A stretch of DNA of 11,922 nucleotides, taken from JBNKDD01 sp050288085 (GTDB lineage Bacteria > Chloroflexota > Anaerolineae > Aggregatilineales > UBA3940). The stretch covers positions 1 through 11,922 of the forward strand of contig JBNKDD010000174.1 of assembly GCA_050288085.1 (NCBI GenBank), written 5' to 3'. A model generated the notes under the pieces. That model saw only the letters and a program-made list of their open reading frames with translations, was not told where the DNA came from and did not search any database. Position 1 is the first letter of the stretch. Each line of letters opens with the position of its first letter. Positions 6,874 to 11,922 of the stretch are shown here, one piece after another. A program made the translations under genes and the position numbers.

Positions 6874-8595
6874 TCACCAGGGACTCACATCAAAGATCAA
6901 TTGTAGAAACTCAGCCCGCTCCTCCGGCGTCATTGGGCGAGGCTGCGCCCAATCCTCCATCATCCCGGTGAACAACACCGTCGAGATGTGCTTATCGCCG
7001 TAAAACACATGCTTATCGGCAAACATCTGTCGATTCTCGATATAGTCCATCTGATCGAAGAACAGATTCCCCACCCCATAATGGATAAACGAGCCATCAA
7101 CAAAGCCAAAACCCTGAGGCTGGTGAGCCTGACTCCCGCTCACAATATCCGCTCCGGCAGCCGCCAGCTGGTTAAAGTCTGCCACTTGCTCCGGGCTGGG
7201 GTCGTATTGGTCAAGCTCAAGATATTGTAAGGTAGTGATCACCACATCCGCTTCGTTATTAGCCTTCAAACCGGCGATCCGCTGTGTGATCGCAGCCCAA
7301 TCATCGCAGGGAGCCGCTCCGGGACTGGCATCAGTTGCCCATGCTGCGAATGGCCCCGCAGAATTGCAGCCAATAAACGCAAACCGTGTACCGTTGGGTG
7401 CAGTCAGAATGCGGGCCTGGGTTGCGTCGGTCAGATCACGCCCTCCGCCATAATAAGGCATTTGATTTCCATCATACACATCAAGCGTATAACTAAGCGG
7501 GACAGTCCCCCGATCATTGAGGTGGTTACCCGTCAGCTCGACAATATCCAACCCGATATAATCCAGCAGCGCATAATAATCCCGGCTGGAGCAAAATCCC
7601 TCCGGATCGCCCGTCCATTCCGGCTCTGGGCAGTCTATCGCAAATGACACTTCATTGCTCGTGTGGAGGATATCCGCATCGGCGAAGAAGGGCAGAATAT
7701 TCTCCGCAGGGAAGGTGTATCCCCGCAATTCCATCTGCATCGCCGTTGATCGCACCAACGCCGTCACCCCGGTCAGCACCACAATTGACATTTGATTTGG
7801 ATCGCGGTTAGTCGCCTGCCACGCCTCGTTAACTTGCAGTACATTCACAGCCTGCAACCCGGCGTCACCCTGCGGAATCACCCCGACCCGAACCGTCAGC
7901 GGATAGGCATTGATATCCAAGGTCTTATCCAGCACCGACAGCCCATCCAGCGGGAGGATTTTCCAACGGGGTTCCAACTGCTCAAAAGGCAGGATGCTGA
8001 TCGCCGGGCGGGCGTTCCAGGCCGAATCGGTCAGCGCACCCGAATCAACCAGCGTAACCGGAAGCCCTGCCGACATCGCTCCGAACCGACTTATCAGCAG
8101 ATCGGCCACATCAGGCGAAATGACCACATTAGGAGCCACTTCAAACCCGCTGATGGCCCCTGCACTGCCCTGCCAATAACCTTGCAATTCGGCCAGCGAG
8201 ATCGAATCCGGGACAGTCGCAAAGGGGGCTGCAACGGTATACACCCACTGAGCCGTCAGCGCTGCACCCGGCCCTGGATCAAGCACCACCTGTAAGATGG
8301 TTCCATCCGGCGCACCCGCTTGAACATACCCCGCCTGGGTCAGTGTGGCACTGACGTTATCCACAATAGTCTGAGGTACACCCGGCTGAATCCAGAAGCC
8401 AAGTGGTTCAGAAGTGGGAGTCGAGGGGATAGCTTGCAAGGCTGGTGTATCAGCCGGGCTGTCAACCTGACCGGCCTCCGGCGGCATTGTCGGGCCGACT
8501 GCCGGAGATGTCGTCGCGCAGGCCGCTATCAACAACACTGCGGGGATGATCATAAAGCGGCCCAACTTAAAGTAGGATTTGTGATCTGAAAACAT
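6874..8595 (-). CDS. CapA/YwtB-family lipoprotein with N-terminal binding-protein-like domain
   Basis: From the ATG at 8595 the protein has 573 residues. A GTG at 8637 in the same frame is open, but would add 14 residues ahead of a good signal peptide. GAGG lies only 3 bases before the chosen ATG. The signal peptide ends in lipobox IAAC (Cys26), then a Pro/Thr/Ser-rich linker to about 65. Residues about 66-240 resemble a periplasmic-binding-protein fold (LPFEQLEPRWKILPLDG), a weak call. Residues about 270-520 are the CapA domain: NEV (314-316), LTGNHLNDRG (354-363), YGGGRDL (382-388), QYLELDQYDP (457-466), GSQAHQPQG (487-495) and YGVGNLFFD (506-514). The usual first metal motif (GD-V-M) is TGVTALVR (275-282), lacking its Asp. 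CapA proteins belong to the calcineurin-like phosphoesterase superfamily and are linked to polyglutamate capsules, but no capBC genes are seen here. Function is uncertain. Confidence 0.85.
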   Translation of the reverse strand: MFSDHKSYFKLGRFMIIPAVLLIAACATTSPAVGPTMPPEAGQVDSPADTPALQAIPSTPTSEPLGFWIQPGVPQTIVDNVSATLTQAGYVQAGAPDGTILQVVLDPGPGAALTAQWVYTVAAPFATVPDSISLAELQGYWQGSAGAISGFEVAPNVVISPDVADLLISRFGAMSAGLPVTLVDSGALTDSAWNARPAISILPFEQLEPRWKILPLDGLSVLDKTLDINAYPLTVRVGVIPQGDAGLQAVNVLQVNEAWQATNRDPNQMSIVVLTGVTALVRSTAMQMELRGYTFPAENILPFFADADILHTSNEVSFAIDCPEPEWTGDPEGFCSSRDYYALLDYIGLDIVELTGNHLNDRGTVPLSYTLDVYDGNQMPYYGGGRDLTDATQARILTAPNGTRFAFIGCNSAGPFAAWATDASPGAAPCDDWAAITQRIAGLKANNEADVVITTLQYLELDQYDPSPEQVADFNQLAAAGADIVSGSQAHQPQGFGFVDGSFIHYGVGNLFFDQMDYIENRQMFADKHVFYGDKHISTVLFTGMMEDWAQPRPMTPEERAEFLQLIFDVSPW

Positions 8596-8681
8596 AAGCC
8601 TCACTGTCTGGATGCAGTAGACGGTCGTATATGTCACGAGAGTTTACCACGCTCGTCGAAGCACGCCAGCCTAAACACAGG

Positions 8682-8687
8682 TATACT
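8682..8687 (+). promoter_or_regulatory. Weak -10 candidate for the membrane protein gene
   Basis: TATACT lies 74 bases before the ATG at 8762 in the 166-base divergent region between the CapA-like gene and the membrane-protein gene. No -35 is recognisable 16-18 bases upstream. I see no clear promoter for the leftward CapA-like gene and no other structure in this gap. Confidence 0.3.
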
Positions 8688-8761
8688 GGCAGCATCGAAA
8701 ATCCAATGGAAGCTAAAGGAAGAGCAAGAAACATCAAAGAACCAATAACGGATAGATAACC

Positions 8762-9775
8762 ATGTCCCGATTTCTCACACAAGTTCGAGCCTTGTTTCAG
8801 CCCGACGATCCCATCTACCGCCAGATACGTAAACGCCTGAGCATAATCATCGGGAAGCGTCGCCTACTATGGGTCACGCTGGGATCGATCGTGCTGGTCT
8901 TTCTTCTGATCGGCTTACCGATGAGCCTGCTGACACCCGGTTGGCTGGTACCAAATTACGACTGGGCACCCGCGATGGCTGCCGCCCAGCTTGGCCTGAT
9001 CATCTGGCAAGAACTTGTAAAGCAGCTTGTATGTTTTACGATTGGGATACTCACAGCGGCTGTCGCCAGCAGTGTTACCCGCGATGAAAATCAGGATATG
9101 CTGTACCTGACACCTTACTCCCCCCGGCAAATCAGATTCTCCATACTGCGAGCAGTCTTCTACCAATTCCTCCTTCTATTGCTGGGAACACTCCTGATAC
9201 GCAGCCTGCTGATCATCCTCATTTCAGCCTTTCCCCAACTGATGGGCGAAAATCTCCTGTGGCTGTCTTCCATACTCAGGCCGGGTTTCTTGAGGGTTCC
9301 ACTTTTCGTCCAACGTTCAGCCGGACAGCTCAGCCATTTTGAGTATGACTTATGGCTCCTGTGGATCAGGCAGATCGAAGCGATTACCTACCTGAAGGTC
9401 TGGCCGCTTTGGGTGGGTTATTACATCCTCCAACCGATCATTGATGCCCTGTTGTTTGGTCTTGCAGGTCTGGTTGTCGCATCACGCGCTCAAACAAGGG
9501 ATGGCAGGCTGCTTGGCTCGCTCGGCGTGATATCGGGTATGTGGGTGATGGGTTACCTGGGCGAGCGATTATTGGCCGCGCTGATCATGTGGGCGTACAA
9601 CTCATATGCTAACCTGCGTTGGTTCGTTGGTGTTTCTGCTATGGACAGTGGCTACATAAACGTCTGGAATCTCTTTGCCACTATGATGGGGGTGATCATC
9701 ATCATCAAGCTTCTATTGTCTGGCATGCTCCTGCGTGCGATCAACCACAAAGAAGCATACCCGAACCGTGTATAA
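8762..9775 (+). CDS. ABC-2-type permease-like integral membrane protein
   Basis: The 337-residue protein has about six predicted membrane helices: roughly 35-57, 80-104, 130-155, 212-240, 252-277 and 302-324. A cytoplasmic segment between helices 2 and 3 (VTRDENQDMLYLTPYSPRQI, 105-124) closely follows the conserved ABC-2 exporter pattern in which an acidic stretch leads into 'LxxLTPxSxxxI'. That suggests a permease subunit, with this segment contacting an ATPase. A basic N-terminus (RKRL, KRR) precedes helix 1, consistent with a cytoplasmic start. No ATP-binding partner is in the window, so it would have to be encoded elsewhere or beyond. The ribosome-binding site is poor (GGAT 9 bases upstream). 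The gene is followed at 79 bases by the L,D-transpeptidase gene, which has its own promoter. The ABC-2 call is inference from one motif plus topology. Confidence 0.8.
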   Translation: MSRFLTQVRALFQPDDPIYRQIRKRLSIIIGKRRLLWVTLGSIVLVFLLIGLPMSLLTPGWLVPNYDWAPAMAAAQLGLIIWQELVKQLVCFTIGILTAAVASSVTRDENQDMLYLTPYSPRQIRFSILRAVFYQFLLLLLGTLLIRSLLIILISAFPQLMGENLLWLSSILRPGFLRVPLFVQRSAGQLSHFEYDLWLLWIRQIEAITYLKVWPLWVGYYILQPIIDALLFGLAGLVVASRAQTRDGRLLGSLGVISGMWVMGYLGERLLAALIMWAYNSYANLRWFVGVSAMDSGYINVWNLFATMMGVIIIIKLLLSGMLLRAINHKEAYPNRV

Positions 9776-9787
9776 TTTATCGGGCAT

Positions 9788-9817
9788 TTGACGAATCCTC
9801 CGGTTTACCCGTAAGAT
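9788..9817 (+). promoter_or_regulatory. Promoter of the L,D-transpeptidase gene
   Basis: TTGACG (9788-9793), an 18-base spacer and TAAGAT (9812-9817) match the sigma-70 consensus at 5 and 4 of 6 positions. The start would be near 9824, with a leader of about 30 bases. A TATAAT at 9770-9775, overlapping the previous gene's end, lacks a -35. Confidence 0.5.
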
Positions 9818-9854
9818 TCATCCAACATACAAGATAATTGACCAGGCGGTTAAT

Positions 9855-11048
9855 GTGCACTATAGACGGTATACCATTCTACTCATCATCCTCGCGTTGA
9901 TGATGTTTGCAGCCCCACAGCCCGGATACGCCCAATCCGAGTCAGCAACGGTCGTGCATATCGTTAACTGGGGCGAGACCCTCTACCGGATCGCCGTCAA
10001 ATATGGCGTTTCGACCCAATCAATCATTGACGCTAACGGCCTGTCTACCGATCAAGTTTACGCCGGGCAGAGCTTGATCATCCCCGGATCAACTGGCACA
10101 GCATCAACAGCAACCGGCAGCGCTGGAACCCACGTTGTCCAGGCTGGCGAAAACCTGTACCGGATCGGCTTGCAGTACGGCCTGACCACCACCCAATTGA
10201 TGGCTGCCAACAACCTCTTGAGTCCCGACCAGATTTACGTCGGCCAGACACTCACCGTACCCGGCTCAGGAACAATCACCACATCATCAACCGCCGCTAC
10301 CACGACTACTCATGTTGTCCAGGTCGGGGAAACCCTGAGTTCGATTGCCGCCCGCTATGGAATCTCACTGTCCGTGCTGACCCAGGCCAACAACATTAGT
10401 AATCCCTCATTCCTTTATTCCGGGCAGGTTTTGAAAATCCCAGGCTACGGGACCTCAAATGCATCCGTAGCAGCCTCGACCGGATCGGGCAGCTATACCG
10501 TCCAGCGCGGGGACACTCTTTTCCGAATCGCCGCCCGTTACAACATCACCATGTATAGCCTGATGAACGCCAATCAGATCGCCAGCCCCGATACGTTGTA
10601 TGTCGGCCAGGTCTTGACCATCCCCGCTGGTGCCTCCCTGACTGCTGCGTCAACCGGCACCTCATCCGGCTGGGACCCCGGCGCAACCATTAGTGATGGC
10701 AAACAAGTCGTCGTTGTGACCTCATCCCAAACAGCCTACGCTTATGAGGACGGTGTCCTGCAACGGCAGTTTATCGTTTCAACTGGCTTCCCGGCCACCC
10801 CCACCGTTCAAGGTGATTTCGCCATTTATCTGAAATATGAATCCCAACGCATGTACGGCCCTGGCTATGATATTCCTAACGTTCCCTGGGTAATGTATTT
10901 TTACCAGGGCTACGCTCTTCACGGAGTGTACTGGCACAATGCCTTTGGGCAGCCCTTCAGTCATGGCTGTGTAAATTTTCGCGTCGGCGAAGCGGAATGG
11001 CTCTACAACTGGGCCCCCATCGGTACACCGGTTCGAGTTATCTACTAA
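9855..11048 (+). CDS. Secreted L,D-transpeptidase with four LysM domains
   Basis: The 397-residue protein starts at GTG (AGGCGG 5 bases upstream). An ATG two bases earlier is out of frame. Residues 1-26 form a signal peptide (HYRRY, a hydrophobic core, then an Ala-x-Ala-like site at GYAQS). Four LysM peptidoglycan-binding repeats follow at about 34-77, 93-136, 153-196 and 213-256, each with a pattern like V-x-x-G-(E/D)-T-L-x-x-I-A and ending in YxGQxLxIP. They are joined by Ser/Thr/Gly-rich linkers. The C-terminal YkuD domain (about 283-397) has HG (356-357) and SHGCVNF (369-375) with catalytic Cys372. Such enzymes make 3-3 peptidoglycan cross-links or attach proteins to the wall, acting outside the membrane. 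Eleven residues separate HG from SHGC, shorter than the textbook spacing. All key residues are present, so the enzyme looks active. Confidence 0.95.
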   Translation: MHYRRYTILLIILALMMFAAPQPGYAQSESATVVHIVNWGETLYRIAVKYGVSTQSIIDANGLSTDQVYAGQSLIIPGSTGTASTATGSAGTHVVQAGENLYRIGLQYGLTTTQLMAANNLLSPDQIYVGQTLTVPGSGTITTSSTAATTTTHVVQVGETLSSIAARYGISLSVLTQANNISNPSFLYSGQVLKIPGYGTSNASVAASTGSGSYTVQRGDTLFRIAARYNITMYSLMNANQIASPDTLYVGQVLTIPAGASLTAASTGTSSGWDPGATISDGKQVVVVTSSQTAYAYEDGVLQRQFIVSTGFPATPTVQGDFAIYLKYESQRMYGPGYDIPNVPWVMYFYQGYALHGVYWHNAFGQPFSHGCVNFRVGEAEWLYNWAPIGTPVRVIY

Positions 11049-11062
11049 GAGGCTGCGCCTTC

Positions 11063-11095
11063 TTGGTTACACTTAGAATGATGTTGTGTAACCAA
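11063..11095. terminator. Perfect 10-bp inverted repeat after the L,D-transpeptidase gene
   Basis: TTGGTTACAC and GTGTAACCAA are exact reverse complements separated by 13 bases, starting 15 bases after the stop codon. The position suggests a transcription terminator, but no T tract follows on the plus strand. It may instead be a protein-binding or mobile-element-related site. Confidence 0.5.
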
Positions 11096-11321
11096 AATAT
11101 AGATACACACAACAGCGCCTTATACTCCGATCAGCCGAGCCCTCCAGGTATTCTTCTGTTTAGGCGCATAGAACACTGTTCGTGTCCCCTAATCCGAATT
11201 GCGCTTGCTGACCTCTCCGTGGTCTGGTAGTTTTCTCGCTTTACAGCCGAAGATTGTGTTTCCAGAAAACTCAAAACATCGTCATTGTTATCAGTACTTT
11301 AGCGGTATTTGGTTAGAAAGG
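11096..11321. other. Intergenic region without a recognised gene
   Basis: I find no convincing coding region, tRNA or promoter here. An 8-bp inverted repeat (AGTTTTCT at 11229-11236 and AGAAAACT at 11264-11271, 27 bases apart) is the main structure. The downstream end of the insertion sequence to the right should fall somewhere in this stretch, but its terminal repeat cannot be identified without the other end. Confidence 0.5.
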
Positions 11322-11341
11322 CAGGCGGGTCAAGCCGCCTG
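11322..11341 (-). terminator. Hairpin overlapping the transposase stop codon
   Basis: CAGGCGG and CCGCCTG form a 7-bp stem with a 6-base loop that contains the transposase stop codon. On the minus strand it is followed by CCTTTCT, a weak T tract. It may terminate the transposase transcript or block read-through from outside. Confidence 0.5.
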
Positions 11342-11922
11342 AGCCAATTTGGGATAAATCGCTTCAACATCCACTTCCAAAAGGGCTTGTTGACGAAGCC
11401 AACGAAGCAAAAGACGACGGTGCTCAGCCTGGAATGCCCGTCGAATAGAGCCAAGCGTGACATGATGATCAAGGTCAGACTGCTGAACTTCGACGCGGCG
11501 TAGATCGAGTAGATGAAAGACAAAGGCCGCCAGGGTCCAGAAGCGCAAGATGGCCTGAGCAGAATGCAGTTGATAATGGTCAGAACCCAGCAGTTCTTTC
11601 AAATCGGCAAAAAAAGCTTCAATCGCCCAGCGCACGGCCAGGTGCTCGACCAGAGCCTGGGGCGAGAGGTGAGGCTGATTGCTGCACCAGTAACGGGTCG
11701 TCTGTGGGTTTGCCGGGTCGGTACGGGTGAGGAGCACCTGACAGGGGCCAAGTTTACGGACACGGGTCTGAACACGATGCCCATAGACGGTTCGACCACC
11801 CTCTTGATTGGGCCAGTGCAGCGGTTCAAAATCGTCAGGCGCAAGCTGGGCGGCGTAATCGCTCAACTGCTGCCAGGTTGTGTCAAGTATTCTGTGTAAA
11901 TAGCAACATTTCATAAAGGGAA
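11330..11922 (-). CDS. IS4/IS701-like DDE transposase, C-terminal part (partial, runs off right edge)
   Basis: About 197 codons are visible and the frame stays open to the window edge. The ATG at 11914 lacks a ribosome-binding site, so it is probably internal and the true start lies outside. The motif RWAIEAFFADLK contains R-x3-E-x6-K, the catalytic Glu region of IS4-superfamily transposases. It is followed by LLGSDHYQLHSAQAILRFW, a typical family pattern. The first Asp residues of the DDE triad would be upstream, off the window. The conserved Tyr three residues before the Arg is Leu here. The protein ends in a basic helical tail (residues of RRAFQAEHRRLLLRWLRQQ). No frameshift or stop is seen in the visible part, so the element may be intact. 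IS701 versus another IS4 group is not resolved. Confidence 0.85.
   Translation of the reverse strand, partial: PFMKCCYLHRILDTTWQQLSDYAAQLAPDDFEPLHWPNQEGGRTVYGHRVQTRVRKLGPCQVLLTRTDPANPQTTRYWCSNQPHLSPQALVEHLAVRWAIEAFFADLKELLGSDHYQLHSAQAILRFWTLAAFVFHLLDLRRVEVQQSDLDHHVTLGSIRRAFQAEHRRLLLRWLRQQALLEVDVEAIYPKLAQAA
11330..11922 (-). mobile_element. Insertion sequence, partial, left boundary undefined
   Basis: The transposase fragment shows that an insertion sequence occupies the right end of the window. The coordinates are the minimum extent. The element's downstream end lies left of 11330, but no terminal repeat or target duplication can be proven because the other end is outside the window. Confidence 0.6.

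Noticed and set aside
8596..8637. Upstream GTG start at 8637 for the CapA-like protein
   Set aside because: It would add 14 residues ahead of a complete lipoprotein signal peptide, and I see no ribosome-binding site before it.
11171..11181. Second LexA-like site (GAACACTGTTC)
   Set aside because: The two half-sites are 3 bases apart instead of 4, and no SOS gene or promoter is next to it.
11513..11899. Plus-strand open frame of 128 residues opposite the transposase
   Set aside because: The minus-strand frame has clear DDE transposase motifs. The plus-strand frame shows no recognisable domain and is a shadow.

Overview
The window looks like an ordinary chromosomal segment of moderate GC content from a bacterium. 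The best guess is Chloroflexota (Anaerolineae-like). This rests on remembered protein style: a CapA-type lipoprotein whose first metal-site motif is replaced by TGVTALVR, a BchI-type ATPase next to a membrane protein, a four-LysM YkuD enzyme, and GTAGGGGC palindromes. It is an inference, not a database result.

Layout. Positions 1-1368 (minus strand) hold a bchI-type AAA+ ATPase and, starting directly after its stop codon, the first 49 codons of a membrane protein that runs off the left edge. Positions 1424-1936 hold a short minus-strand gene that resembles the 4-fold beta flower family, with its own promoter and intrinsic terminator. From 2027 a well-formed promoter drives a plus-strand GlmU-like nucleotidyltransferase with a beta-helix tail. 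It converges on uvrB (3142-5202, minus). A perfect Gram-positive-type LexA box (GAAC-N4-GTTC) lies just downstream of the uvrB -10 element. Positions 5403-8595 hold two convergent secreted lipoproteins, a purple-acid-phosphatase-like enzyme and a CapA-like protein, separated by a hairpin. Positions 8762-11048 hold two plus-strand genes: an ABC-2-type permease-like membrane protein and a secreted four-LysM L,D-transpeptidase. The right end (11330-11922) is the C-terminal half of a DDE transposase cut by the window edge.

How the genes relate. Most are monocistronic or divergent, so there is no large operon. The lipoproteins, permease-like protein and L,D-transpeptidase form a loose cell-envelope cluster. 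UvrB is the excision-repair helicase and appears to be under SOS control. I see no tRNA, rRNA or CRISPR array, and no convincing new multi-gene system. The points most worth checking are the LexA box, the short beta-flower-like gene, the degenerate nucleotide-binding loop of the nucleotidyltransferase, the altered first metal motif of the CapA-like protein, and a palindrome embedded in a coding N-terminus.
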